From positions 620,001 to 684,000 of the forward strand of contig CAWHXW010000004.1 of NCBI GenBank assembly GCA_963833465.1: a stretch of DNA of 64,000 nucleotides, given 5' to 3'. Positions 9,681 to 19,417 of this stretch are shown in pieces. The DNA is from Fen-1298 sp963833465. GTDB taxonomy: Bacteria > Bacteroidota > Ignavibacteria > UBA10030. Position 1 is the stretch's first letter. Every line of letters starts with the position of its first letter. The notes beneath the pieces are model-generated. The model was not told the origin of the DNA and searched no databases. It saw nothing but the letters and a program-made list of their open reading frames with translations. The position numbers were made by a program, and so were the translations under genes.

Positions 9681-12600
9681 ATGGATAGCACTCCATTTTG
9701 CCAATTTCATATGAGACAATTCTTTAAATTATTTTATTCTCTTTTTTTTATTTGGATTACATTCATTTTATTATCCCAAGTGAGTGTTTATTCCCAGCCT
9801 GCAAAAATTATCAAGTATTCCACGCAGATGGGCTTATCCTCAAACCATCAGCACTGCATCATTCAGGATAGAGATGGTTTCATCTGGATTGGTACGGGTG
9901 ATGGTGTCAATCGCTTCGATGGTCGATCGTTTAAGGTTTATCGAAGAATTCCAAACGATTCTACAAGTCTGAGAAGTAATAATGTGCTTTGCATGTATGT
10001 GGATAGCAAAGGTGCTCTTTGGATTGGAACACATCAAGGTGGATTAAGCCGCTACAACAAGGAAAGGGATAATTTTTATACATATACAGGTATTAATAAC
10101 GCTAATTCGATTTTAGAAGATAAATTCCAACGATTATGGGTAGGAACAACAACATTTGGGCTTTATTTATTTCATCCTGAAATTAATGAATTCACTCATT
10201 TCCAAGCACAGACGCAGAAAACGTTCGATTCAACAACAATTTCAAATAATTCCATTAACAAAATTATCGCTGATGGGGGAATTTTATGGATAGCCGATAA
10301 TACAGGAATTCTCACAGCTCTTAATACAACCACCATGGTTTTTAAGTATTATAAACTGTTTAATGTCTCAAGTTTTCAGACTGCTGATTTTTCTATTAAT
10401 TCATTAGTCGTCGACAATAACCGCATTTGGATAAGTACTTGGAGCAAAGGGATTTGGATTTTTGATAAAACGACAGGTCAATGTACTCCCTATAGAAAGG
10501 AAAAAAGTAAATATATCAACTTTATTTTCAAGGATAAAAAAAATAGACTTTGGTACAATCCCGAATCAAAAGGATTAATCTTGATTGACGGGGAAAAAGA
10601 GAGCCGTTATCAATTCGATGATTTCGATCGTTACAGCCTTTCGTCAAATTCTCTCGCCAACATCTTTCAAGATATACAGGGAAATTTGTGGCTTGCAAGC
10701 AAGCAAGGAGATTTAAATTATTTCATTCTTGATAATCCTTTCTTTACATGGTATAAAAATCCAAACTCCTTTGAAGGCCTTTCAAGTAATTTTATTAATG
10801 CTGTTCTTGAAGATTCAAAAGGAAGAATCTGGATTGGATTTGAAAATGGCGGAATCGATATTCTCGACGCAAGAAATGTCAAACCGAAGAAACTTCTTAA
10901 GGGAGACGCTTTGACCGGACTTGGACCTGGCCCTGTCATGTATATTTATGAAAGCAGAAAAGGAACGATTTGGATAGGCAAATATCTCGATGGTCTGAAA
11001 AAATATAATGAGGCAACAAAATCCTTTACATCTTTTCAGCATAGGGAAGGTGATGACGAATCCCTCGCGGCAAACGATGTTCGATATATCTCCGAAGATA
11101 GTAAGGGAAATTTGTGGATCGCAACTCACGGCGGCGGTGTAGATAAATTTATCCCGTCGATAAGAAAATTTATACACCACAAAAGTGATTTCACTCAACC
11201 ATCCAGTACCATTGGTGACGATTGGACATTTAGTGCCGTATGTGATAGCCATGATAACATTTGGATTGGATCAGTAGCCGGCGTATCGGTTATGTCAGGA
11301 ATAAATCCTCTCATAAAACATTTTAAAGTCAATGTTGAAGAGGGGTACAATTTGAGTAATGACGTCGTCAGGACAATTCTGTTTGACTCCAAAGGATTTA
11401 TCTGGTTTGCCACAACAGATGGGCTCGATAAATTCAATCCTCGTGATTCGACTATAAAGAAATATTTCACGAATGATGGACTCCCTAATAATGTTATTAC
11501 CGATATACGTGAAGATGATCATTATAATCTATGGATAAGTACTACCAAAGGATTATCAAAATTCTCGCCCGAGAATGAGACTTTTCAAAATTACTCTATT
11601 TACGATGGATTAGTCACAGATAATTTTAATACATTTACCTCTTTTAAAAATAGTCGTGGTGAAATGTATTTTGGCGGTAGTGATGGTTTAATTCGATTTC
11701 ATCCAGATAGTATTAAGGTCAATAGATTTAAACCTCACGTCTTCATAACTGATTTTAAACTCTTCAATCGTTCCGTTCCTGTGAGAAACGAGAATAATCA
11801 ATCGGAATTCAATATCCCCCAACAAATTAGCTTCTGCAAAGAAATAACACTTGACTACGATCAGAATGTTATTACTTTGGAATTTATTGCCCTGAATTAT
11901 CTCAACCTGGAAAAAAATCAATATAAATACAAACTAGAAGGATTCGAAAAGAATTGGACTGCAGCCGGAAATAAACGAGATGTTACATATACGAACCTTC
12001 ACCCGGGGAAATATGTATTCAAGGTCATTGCATCCAATAACGACGGGATATGGAACGCTGAAGGCGCATCTCTCACAATTATCGTTAATCCACCATTTTG
12101 GCGAACGAATTGGGCATACATGGTGTATGCGCTTCTCATGGTTTCTCTTCTTTATTTTTTTAGAAAATGGATTCTCCACGAAGCGGGAATTAAAAGGAAG
12201 CTCGAACTTGAAGAATTGGAAATTCAAAAATTACATGAAATGGATACATTGAAGACCCATTTCTTTTCTAACGTTTCACATGAGTTCCGGACACCATTAA
12301 CACTTATTATCGGACCGCTAGAACAACTGCTTCGAGACAGTAAAAATGAAATACAAAAAATCCAGCTTAACCTGATTCAAAGAAACGCGAACCGGTTAAT
12401 GAGGTTGATTAACCAGCTTATGGATTTTAGAAAAATTGAAGAATCCAATCTGGAATTGGCTCTGACGAAAAATGATATCGTCTTCTTTTTGAAAGAAATT
12501 ATTAGTGCTTTTAATCAGGAAGCGAAAGAACGGAAAATAAATTATTCTTTTACATATTCCCATCCATCATTTGAGTTGTGGTTCGATACGGATAAACTTG

Positions 12601-12800
12601 ATAAAATAATTTACAATCTGCTATCGAATGCATTTAAATACACTCCCGATGAAGGTGTTATAACCGTCTCTGTATTAATAGACAGTACTAACGAGTATCA
12701 AAATTATAAAAATTCCCTCGATAGAAAAAAGCAGGTACAGGATTACTGTAAAAGATTCAGGTATAGGTATTCCGCCAGAATCTCAATCAAAAATATTTGA
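9681..12800 (+). CDS. Hybrid two-component system protein, sensor and kinase part (5' fragment of a frameshifted gene)
   Basis: Start taken at ATG 9681 (AAGAGA upstream); 9711 is an alternative. After a signal/membrane segment (WITFILLSQVSVYSQP) come about a dozen two-component-regulator propeller motifs (GFIWIGTGDGVNRFDG and variants), a Y_Y_Y domain near residue 700-790 and a second membrane segment. The HisKA domain carries the phospho-acceptor His in FSNVSHEFRTPL, followed by the start of HATPase_c with an N-box-like LSNAFKYTPDEG. This is the HTCS layout that senses oligosaccharides and controls polysaccharide loci. The frame is lost in an A6 run at 12725-12730; the kinase continues in the next frame (VKDSGIGIPPESQSKIFDRF) into the 12826 fragment. 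It is divergent from operon A, its probable target. Confidence 0.85.
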   Translation: MDSTPFCQFHMRQFFKLFYSLFFIWITFILLSQVSVYSQPAKIIKYSTQMGLSSNHQHCIIQDRDGFIWIGTGDGVNRFDGRSFKVYRRIPNDSTSLRSNNVLCMYVDSKGALWIGTHQGGLSRYNKERDNFYTYTGINNANSILEDKFQRLWVGTTTFGLYLFHPEINEFTHFQAQTQKTFDSTTISNNSINKIIADGGILWIADNTGILTALNTTTMVFKYYKLFNVSSFQTADFSINSLVVDNNRIWISTWSKGIWIFDKTTGQCTPYRKEKSKYINFIFKDKKNRLWYNPESKGLILIDGEKESRYQFDDFDRYSLSSNSLANIFQDIQGNLWLASKQGDLNYFILDNPFFTWYKNPNSFEGLSSNFINAVLEDSKGRIWIGFENGGIDILDARNVKPKKLLKGDALTGLGPGPVMYIYESRKGTIWIGKYLDGLKKYNEATKSFTSFQHREGDDESLAANDVRYISEDSKGNLWIATHGGGVDKFIPSIRKFIHHKSDFTQPSSTIGDDWTFSAVCDSHDNIWIGSVAGVSVMSGINPLIKHFKVNVEEGYNLSNDVVRTILFDSKGFIWFATTDGLDKFNPRDSTIKKYFTNDGLPNNVITDIREDDHYNLWISTTKGLSKFSPENETFQNYSIYDGLVTDNFNTFTSFKNSRGEMYFGGSDGLIRFHPDSIKVNRFKPHVFITDFKLFNRSVPVRNENNQSEFNIPQQISFCKEITLDYDQNVITLEFIALNYLNLEKNQYKYKLEGFEKNWTAAGNKRDVTYTNLHPGKYVFKVIASNNDGIWNAEGASLTIIVNPPFWRTNWAYMVYALLMVSLLYFFRKWILHEAGIKRKLELEELEIQKLHEMDTLKTHFFSNVSHEFRTPLTLIIGPLEQLLRDSKNEIQKIQLNLIQRNANRLMRLINQLMDFRKIEESNLELALTKNDIVFFLKEIISAFNQEAKERKINYSFTYSHPSFELWFDTDKLDKIIYNLLSNAFKYTPDEGVITVSVLIDSTNEYQNYKNSLDRKKQVQDYCKRFRYRYSARISIKNI

Positions 12801-12825
12801 TAGATTCTATCAGGTAAAAAATACA

Positions 12826-13857
12826 ATGACAACACGCGGAACGGGAATCGGTCTTTCTCTGACAAACGAACTAGTAAAACTCCATCAAGGAAGTATCTCC
12901 GTTCAAAGTGAACCGAACAAAGGTTCAGAATTCTCGGTGATTCTACCACTCTGGGAGGAGAATCATGAATTCCCTCCTTCCTCCTCTATTCGGGAAAAAA
13001 TGGAAGTGGGAATCAAACAAAATGAAGAAAGAAAGATCAATGATAAAGAATTTGAATTATTGGACATACCGATAAATCAATCGGACACTTCTTTAAAACT
13101 TCCGTGTATTCTGGTCATTGAAGACAATGCGGACATGCGATTATTTATAAAAAATGAATTACGAGATAACTATCATTTTTTAGAAGCGCATAACGGTAAT
13201 ATTGGTATAGAAAAAGCTATTAAGGAAATACCTGACATTATCATTTGTGATATTATGATGCCTGAAAAAGATGGTTATGAAGTTTGTAAAATATTAAAAC
13301 AGGATGAACGGACAAGCCATATTCCCTTTATTATGCTGACAGCAAAAAGTTCTGAGCAACACACGATTGAAGGTTTGGAAAGCGGTGCTGATGACTATAT
13401 CGCGAAACCTTTTAGTTCGGCTATTCTTCGTGCCCGGATAAAAAATCTTATCAATTCTAGGATGTTATTAAGAAAGAAGTTCATAAAGGAACCATTTGCG
13501 TCTATCAAAGACCTTTCTCCAACTAAAGTGGATGAACGACTTTTTAAAAAGGCGTACGAAATTGTGGAAAAGAATCTTAACAATCCAGATTTCAATGTCC
13601 TTGATTTTTCCAATGCACTAAGGATGAGTAGAACACAACTTTATCGTAAGATACAGGCGATTTCTGGCCAATCTGTAAAAGAGTTCATCCGAGTTATCCG
13701 GTTGAAAAAAGCTGCCGAATTTTTGCTTTTAGGAGAAAATAATATTTCCGAAATAGCTTTTGCTGTCGGTTTTAATTCCCTTTCATATTTTACAACATCG
13801 TTCACAGACTATTTTGGTATAAATCCTACGAAGTATATTAAGAAATACACGAAATAG
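12826..13857 (+). CDS. Hybrid two-component system protein, receiver and AraC-type output part (3' fragment)
   Basis: Continuation of the gene starting at 9681. Homologous coding in this frame reaches back to about 12730, so the ATG at 12826 is only the first in-frame methionine. It begins inside HATPase_c (TRGTGIGLSLTNELVKLH, the G2 box). A receiver domain follows (ILVIEDNADMRLF, phospho-acceptor Asp in IIICDIMMPEKDG, conserved Lys in YIAKPF), then a C-terminal HTH_18 AraC-type DNA-binding domain (LRMSRTQLYRKIQAISGQS; ISEIAFAVGFNSLSYFTTSF). Removing one A from the A6 run at 12725-12730 would restore one protein of about 1390 residues. As written, the output half lacks its sensor. Either a sequencing error or a real inactivation. 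Confidence 0.85.
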   Translation: MTTRGTGIGLSLTNELVKLHQGSISVQSEPNKGSEFSVILPLWEENHEFPPSSSIREKMEVGIKQNEERKINDKEFELLDIPINQSDTSLKLPCILVIEDNADMRLFIKNELRDNYHFLEAHNGNIGIEKAIKEIPDIIICDIMMPEKDGYEVCKILKQDERTSHIPFIMLTAKSSEQHTIEGLESGADDYIAKPFSSAILRARIKNLINSRMLLRKKFIKEPFASIKDLSPTKVDERLFKKAYEIVEKNLNNPDFNVLDFSNALRMSRTQLYRKIQAISGQSVKEFIRVIRLKKAAEFLLLGENNISEIAFAVGFNSLSYFTTSFTDYFGINPTKYIKKYTK

Positions 13858-14135
13858 TCATCGAAGCAAAATAATTGCAATAGCAAAAGAGGTACTAATC
13901 CTCGTAATCGACATAATATTCTTCTTATCTTCGGCAGCGTTTCTGACTTTAAATTTATTTTCGTTTATATTTACATTTATTTCTGTATATGTTCCCTCAT
14001 ACGAATTTTGTCTGGCGAATAGTAACAGCGCTCATTCTGATCCATCACAAAATAAAGATCCGTTTACCTTTGCGCCATCAGAATCGATTAAATGTATTTT
14101 TGTTTTAATCGATCTATTTCTTTTCTCAGGGATAA

Positions 14136-16061
14136 TTATTTAAACAACAATGGCGCCATCTTGTACAAATTATATCTCCACACGGGCCAGGCATGTCCAC
14201 CTGGATACTCGGTATATGAATACTTAATTTTCATCTCGTCAAATTTGGAAAGCATGATTTGGCAATTATTATAAGCTATATCTTCTTTTCCACCCATCGC
14301 AATCCAGAATTGCTTTAAGTTGCTGTTTATCTTTTCTACATTATTTTTCATAAAATCATATTGCATATTTGCTAAATCGTTTTGCATTGGTAGAATCCAA
14401 CCAGAACTGAATACACCGAGGTACGAGAACATGTCGGTATTGTTCACACCTACAAACAGTGTTTGTATTCCTCCCATTGATAGACCTGCAAGCGCACGAT
14501 TCTTTGAACCAGTTTCTGTACGATATTTTTTTTCGACAAAAGGAATGATGCACTGCTTCAATTCTGCTTCAAACATTTTTAAGGTTATTTCCCCAAAACC
14601 GGCAAAATCAGTATTGGTATTTCCATCCGGCATTACGACAAGCATAGGTCTTGCTTTCTTTTCTGCAATCAGGTTATCAAGAATTAAATCTGCCTTCCCT
14701 TGTGTTGCCCATCCTCTTTCATCTTCACCGCCGCCATGGAGAATATATAAGACAGGATATTTTTCGTTTGTATTAATATCATAACCGGCAGGCGAATAAA
14801 TATAGAATTTACGCCACTGATTAAAAACAGTGGAGAAATATCGTTTTATTCTTATATCTCCATGTGGAATATCTTTTTCTTCATAGTAGTTAACGCCTTT
14901 GATAGGTATTTCAATACCGCTTGCCATCCGTCCCATTCCATAAAAGGTTTCACTTGCAGGATCGGCAATTGGAACTCCGTTTATTAATAAGGAGTAATAA
15001 TGAAAACCCTCACTCAAAGAATCGGTCGTCACTTCCCATACTCCAAAAGTATCTTTTACCATATCGTATTTCTTACCTAAATCGAGTTGGACTTTTTGTG
15101 CATCGGGCGCCTTGATGCGAAATACCACGCGATTATCCGGTAAAATCTGTGGATATTTTGCTTTTCTTACATTCGTAAGCGCCGGTGTACCAAGAATTGT
15201 GTATTGAGAAAATTTTGAAATATCTACCGGCTTAAAAATTAATTGCGAAAACATGTACAAGGAGTTTTTCCATACCTTAAAATCATGTATGCCTGGCTCG
15301 ATATAATAAATATGAGGAACATCGTTGGCTTGCAAATATTCGTGTGTCCGCTGACTGAACGTAATAAGATTATCATTATCACCGCACGAAATCCAGAGTA
15401 ACCTTAATTTCTTTTTTGCTTCTTCCGGATTTGGTACCAGTAATTCAGGAACTTTTGTGTTCGGTGCCGACGAGAAGCCGCCCACCCATGCAAATGTACC
15501 AAGATGACCTAATCCAAAATTCAATGATTGACCGCCACCCATGGATAGACCAGCAATTGCACGATGTTCCCTATCTTTATACACCGGATATGTTTTTTCC
15601 ATGAAAGGAATCAAATCGTTCAGTAAATCTTTTTCAAACGTTGCAAATGCCTGCACTTTCATGCTGTCAAAAATATTTCCAACTGCACGGTCATCCTTCA
15701 TTGCACGGCCATTGGGCATAACAACGATCATCGGTTCAATTTTCTTTTCAGCATAAAGATTATCCAAAATCACCTGAGGTTGCCCACCTTTGAGCCATTC
15801 CGTTTCGTCACCACCAATCCCATGTAAAAGATATAACACAGGATACTTACTATCCTTTGAATACCCTGAAGGAGTATATATAACTGCCTTACGCTTAGTG
15901 CCAACAGTTTTTGATTCATAAAAGATCGTATCAATTTTCCCGTGAGCAATAGCAGAACGAAGACTGTCAAAACCAATCGGAGCATGCTTTTCAATACTTT
16001 GCGTTTTCGCCATAAAACTAAACACCAGTAATATAAAAATCGAATACATTAGCTTATTCAT
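14136..16061 (-). CDS. Tandem two-domain feruloyl/acetyl-xylan-type esterase with central E-set domain
   Basis: 641 residues with a signal peptide (FSFMAKTQS). Two complete esterase-D-like alpha/beta-hydrolase domains are present: the first around residues 35-285 with nucleophile Ser ~173 in AGLSMGGG, the second around 395-641 with Ser ~528 in AGLSMGGI. Each has its own YPVLYLLHG/YPVLYILHG oxyanion region and a C-terminal His candidate (GIHDFKVW, GGHAWPVW). Between them (~300-385) lies an immunoglobulin-like E-set domain often fused before such esterases. The family removes ferulate or acetate from xylan side chains. Its place near GH39 and operon A supports a xylan role, but substrate is not settled by sequence. 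The ribosome site TAAGGG supports the start. Confidence 0.82.
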   Translation of the reverse strand: MNKLMYSIFILLVFSFMAKTQSIEKHAPIGFDSLRSAIAHGKIDTIFYESKTVGTKRKAVIYTPSGYSKDSKYPVLYLLHGIGGDETEWLKGGQPQVILDNLYAEKKIEPMIVVMPNGRAMKDDRAVGNIFDSMKVQAFATFEKDLLNDLIPFMEKTYPVYKDREHRAIAGLSMGGGQSLNFGLGHLGTFAWVGGFSSAPNTKVPELLVPNPEEAKKKLRLLWISCGDNDNLITFSQRTHEYLQANDVPHIYYIEPGIHDFKVWKNSLYMFSQLIFKPVDISKFSQYTILGTPALTNVRKAKYPQILPDNRVVFRIKAPDAQKVQLDLGKKYDMVKDTFGVWEVTTDSLSEGFHYYSLLINGVPIADPASETFYGMGRMASGIEIPIKGVNYYEEKDIPHGDIRIKRYFSTVFNQWRKFYIYSPAGYDINTNEKYPVLYILHGGGEDERGWATQGKADLILDNLIAEKKARPMLVVMPDGNTNTDFAGFGEITLKMFEAELKQCIIPFVEKKYRTETGSKNRALAGLSMGGIQTLFVGVNNTDMFSYLGVFSSGWILPMQNDLANMQYDFMKNNVEKINSNLKQFWIAMGGKEDIAYNNCQIMLSKFDEMKIKYSYTEYPGGHAWPVWRYNLYKMAPLLFK

Positions 16062-16635
16062 TGTTCGCCCTTAGATTTTTATTTAACGCCATATTTATCG
16101 ATCCTAAATATTTAAAACAAATAAAACTTTATTTTAATAAAATAAAATTAGGTAATTATTAGAAACGTAACCTAAATATATATGAGTAAAGAGTATCAAG
16201 AGATTATCATTTCTATGATTAAACCGGTATTCAACTTCTTTAAGATACATAGGAAAATAATATTTTGTTTATAAAACCCTCGTATGATTTTCAACTTGCG
16301 ACGAAGAATATGGCTGCCTTTTTGTCTCTTACACTTGTTGCATTTTATATACACGCATTTCGTCCTGCAAACTTAAAACGATCCACAAAAAACACACTTT
16401 TTTTTCTGTTAAAAGTTGTTAAGGTAATTTATTTTTCTGTAGCTCACCATAAGATAATATATATACATTTATCTCAAGGTTACATTCATAACTAATTACT
16501 TAAAAAAAGCAGAAGAGATACTGTAAAAAATAAATAGCTTCAGCATCACAGCATCTATTTCAAAATTTCACTGTGAAAAATAATTTACGTTAAGTAGAAA
16601 TTATCTTCCTTTGTGCTTGCCTTCGATCTTTTGAA
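16062..16635. other. AT-rich intergenic stretch, no convincing gene
   Basis: 574 bases between two minus-strand genes. An open frame of 76 codons on the plus strand at 16265 has no recognisable features and poor composition, so I do not call it. The region presumably holds the esterase promoter. Confidence 0.4.
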
Positions 16636-18153
16636 TTATTGCTGTAAGGCGTCTCTCACCATATCGGTAATACGGCGAAAATCGATTTTACCGCTGCCCA
16701 TTTTAGGCAGTTCTTCAAAGACGACAAAATTTTTCGGCAAGGCGATTTTCGGCAGCTCGTCTGCCATCTTTTTTAAAACAGCTTTCTCATCAATTTTCCG
16801 GGTGATAGCTACAACAATTTTAGCTCCACGAATAGCATCCGGCACCTCAACAACACAGCATGCAACATCATCGGGAAGTAAATGTTCCAGTACATTTTCC
16901 ACACGAATAAGCGAAACCATCTCCCCGCCAATTTTCATAAAACGCTTTAACCTGCCGACATGCCAGAGATATCCGTCTGCATCATGATATCCCATATCGC
17001 CAGTGTCGTACCATCCATGTCGAGTACTCAGAGTTGTCGCTTCAAAATCATCAAAATAACCTTTCATCACGCTATCACCTTTAACGAGAATTTTACCAAT
17101 TTCGCCGACATTGCATTCCTCGCCTGTTTCATAATTTTCGACGCGCACTTTTACATTCGGCAAGGGCAATCCGACACTTCCCGGACGATTTGCCGCCGGT
17201 GTATTAACACTAATTGCAGGGCTCGTTTCAGTGCAGCCGTATCCCTCTAAAAGATTAATATTATGTTTTTGAAGAAATTCCTGGCGCAACGAATCCGGGG
17301 TTTTATCAGCGCCAGCCAGCATAATACGACACGATGCAAAATCGCCCGGTTCAGACTTGCGAAGGTATCCCCACATAAAGATTGGTGTGCCGACTACAAA
17401 AGTAATTTTTTCTTCACGTATTATATTACAAATAATTTTAAAATCCAGAGGGTTAGCATAGGATACAATTGTCATTCCATAGTAGAGCGGCAGCCACAAA
17501 TTTGCTGTCTGTCCAAAAACATGGAATAAGGGCAAATTGGCAAGAAATATATCATCAGACGTAAATTCAAAAACTTTGGCGAGTGCATCAACGTTAGCAG
17601 AAATATTTCGATGAGTTAATTGAACTGCTTTAGGATCTTTTTCGCTTCCGCTTGTGAAAAGAATAATAACGTTATCATCTTCTTCGCCGGCATGAATTTT
17701 TTTTAGCAACCGTTCAACGGGAAGCTTAGCCCGCAGCGCCGATTTAATTTTATCCAGCAGCGAAACACTCTTCATAATATCCTCAATGAAGATCATTCCC
17801 TGCACTCGCGGGCAATTAATTTTCTCAACGAGAGCTTTCGAAGCAATGATTGTTTTAAAAGCGCACTTCTTCTGAGCATATTCGCAATTTTGTGCGGCTC
17901 CAGTAGAGTAATTAATCATCACAGGAACCCTTCCGCTAATCAATGCACCGAGAATAGAAAGTGCGCATCCGGCAGAAGTCGGAATCATAATACCAATGAA
18001 ACCCTCGTCGTATTTTTTAAATTTGTCCGCTAATATTAGCGAAGCAATAAGCGCTTTTCCATAGCTAATGTTTTGCCCTGTGGTGCGGTCAATAATTGCC
18101 ATTTTATTTTCAAACTGCTTTGCAATACGAACAAAACTATGATGAAGAAGCAT
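16636..18153 (-). CDS. AMP-forming acyl-activating enzyme (acyl-CoA/acyl-ACP synthetase)
   Basis: 505 residues of the ANL superfamily. The ATP-binding P-loop-like motif is IILFTSGSEKDPKAVQLTHRN near residue 160; the adenylation core LEGYGCTETSPAIS near 300 and the hinge YDTGDMGYHDADGYLWHVGR near 395-415 are present, and the C-terminal catalytic Lys is in GSGKIDFRRI. The enzyme activates a carboxylic acid through an acyl-AMP. The short N-terminal domain and overall pattern are closest to the synthetase half of Aas-type acyl-ACP ligases, so long-chain fatty acid activation is likely (inference). It follows sdhB on the same strand after 55 bases and may be co-transcribed, though the functions differ. 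Confidence 0.78.
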   Translation of the reverse strand: MLLHHSFVRIAKQFENKMAIIDRTTGQNISYGKALIASLILADKFKKYDEGFIGIMIPTSAGCALSILGALISGRVPVMINYSTGAAQNCEYAQKKCAFKTIIASKALVEKINCPRVQGMIFIEDIMKSVSLLDKIKSALRAKLPVERLLKKIHAGEEDDNVIILFTSGSEKDPKAVQLTHRNISANVDALAKVFEFTSDDIFLANLPLFHVFGQTANLWLPLYYGMTIVSYANPLDFKIICNIIREEKITFVVGTPIFMWGYLRKSEPGDFASCRIMLAGADKTPDSLRQEFLQKHNINLLEGYGCTETSPAISVNTPAANRPGSVGLPLPNVKVRVENYETGEECNVGEIGKILVKGDSVMKGYFDDFEATTLSTRHGWYDTGDMGYHDADGYLWHVGRLKRFMKIGGEMVSLIRVENVLEHLLPDDVACCVVEVPDAIRGAKIVVAITRKIDEKAVLKKMADELPKIALPKNFVVFEELPKMGSGKIDFRRITDMVRDALQQ

Positions 18154-18207
18154 CTTTAATCCTTTATAAACAATGAAATAAATTATTCAACTGCTTAGGT
18201 CAAAAAC

Positions 18208-18948
18208 TCATGAAAGTTTAGCTCGTAGAAATTCTCGATTTAACCGCGCGATGTGAATTACCAATATTCCTTTGGGACATTCGGCTTCGCAGGCATAATT
18301 GTTAGAGCAATTACCGAATCCTTCTAAATCCATCTGTAATACCATTTTCTGTACACGTTCCTTTCTTTCGACTTGTCCCTGAGGCAGTAATGCAAACTGC
18401 GAAACTTTTGCCGCCACAAAAAGCATTGCAGAAGAATTCGGGCACGCGGCAATGCACGCTCCGCATCCGATGCATGCCGCCGCATCCATCGCTTCTTCAG
18501 CATTTGCTTTCGCTACAGGAACCGAGTTCGCTTCTGGTACACTGCCGGTTCTTGCTGAAATAAATCCTCCTGCCTGCATAATTCGATCCATCGCAGTTCG
18601 ATCGACAATTAAATCTTTAATAACGGGGAATGGTTTTGCACGCCACGGTTCAATGATAAGTTCTTGTCCGTCATCAAATGTCCGCATACGCACATCGCAA
18701 GTTGCCTGTTTGCGACCCGGACCATGTGCGCGTCCGTTTATCATCAATCCGCAACTGCCGCAGATGCCTTCGCGGCAGTCATGATCAAACGCAACTGGAT
18801 CTCCATTTTGAATTACTAACTGATTGTTCAACACATCTAACATTTCTAAAAACGACGCATCGGGCGAAATATTCTGAATTTCGTACGTTTCAAAACGTCC
18901 CGTATCTTTCTGATTTTTCTGACGCCATATCCTTAAAGAGAAGTTCAC
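18208..18948 (-). CDS. sdhB: Succinate dehydrogenase/fumarate reductase iron-sulfur subunit
   Basis: 246 residues, starting at GTG 18948. The N-terminal ferredoxin domain has the [2Fe-2S] ligands in CREGICGSC plus a later Cys (QATC). The C-terminal domain has CIGCGACIAACPN and CSNNYACEAECPK for the [4Fe-4S] and [3Fe-4S] clusters. It carries electrons from the flavoprotein to the membrane subunit in complex II. The sequence is of the type found in Bacteroidota, where sdhC-A-B encode a single-membrane-subunit enzyme. Unusually, sdhA and sdhB are separated here by a broken four-helix-bundle gene of about 400 bases. Confidence 0.95.
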   Translation of the reverse strand: MNFSLRIWRQKNQKDTGRFETYEIQNISPDASFLEMLDVLNNQLVIQNGDPVAFDHDCREGICGSCGLMINGRAHGPGRKQATCDVRMRTFDDGQELIIEPWRAKPFPVIKDLIVDRTAMDRIMQAGGFISARTGSVPEANSVPVAKANAEEAMDAAACIGCGACIAACPNSSAMLFVAAKVSQFALLPQGQVERKERVQKMVLQMDLEGFGNCSNNYACEAECPKGILVIHIARLNREFLRAKLS

Positions 18949-18983
18949 AGTGTTATACGTTCTATGTAAATAAGTTTGTGTTT

Positions 18984-19389
18984 TTATGTAAGCTGTTTAT
19001 TTTTCGCCCGAACCAAATAATTTATGTACCCATTTAAAAGAGTCATAGTTTTATTGACAAGTTCTTTCCCATGCTCAAGTTCTTGTGCAGAAATATATTG
19101 TTCATCATCCGCATTCATTAATTGATCCGATAGTTCATGTAAAAAAACCACGGCTCTAGCAATAAAATTGAACATTCTCTTGAAAGTTAAATCTGCCGAA
19201 ACCTTCGGCAATATTTTGTGTCATAGATACTGCATCTCTTGTTGTATTATCTATAAAAAAATACTTTCCTTTGTAAGAAAATTTCTTTACAAACCTCATA
19301 ACATATCTTCTCAATTCAATTCCTGCTTGCCAAAATTCCAGTTCTTCAAATGATTTTAGACTTCCACTCGTCAAATTTCCAATAAGCAA
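18984..19389 (-). pseudogene. Four-helix-bundle (S23/rRNA-intervening-sequence-type) protein, frameshifted
   Basis: Two overlapping frames together give a protein of the four-helix-bundle family named after rRNA intervening sequences. The upstream frame (19389 downward) has FEELEFWQAGIELRR and TTRDAVSMTQNIAEGFGR, the family's core motifs; the downstream frame supplies ARAVVFLHELSDQL and the C-terminal helices to 18984. The break is at a four-base A run (19164-19167; T on the coding strand), where loss of one base restores QFIARAVVFLHE. These small genes are mobile-like and often lie in odd places; here it separates sdhA from sdhB. Function of the family is not firmly known. Confidence 0.75.
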
Positions 19390-19417
19390 CTTCGAACTAC
19401 TAACAAATAACCATTAA

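Noticed and set aside
16265..16495. 76-codon open frame in an intergenic region
   Set aside because: No ribosome site, family motif or partner; AT-rich composition like the surrounding non-coding DNA.
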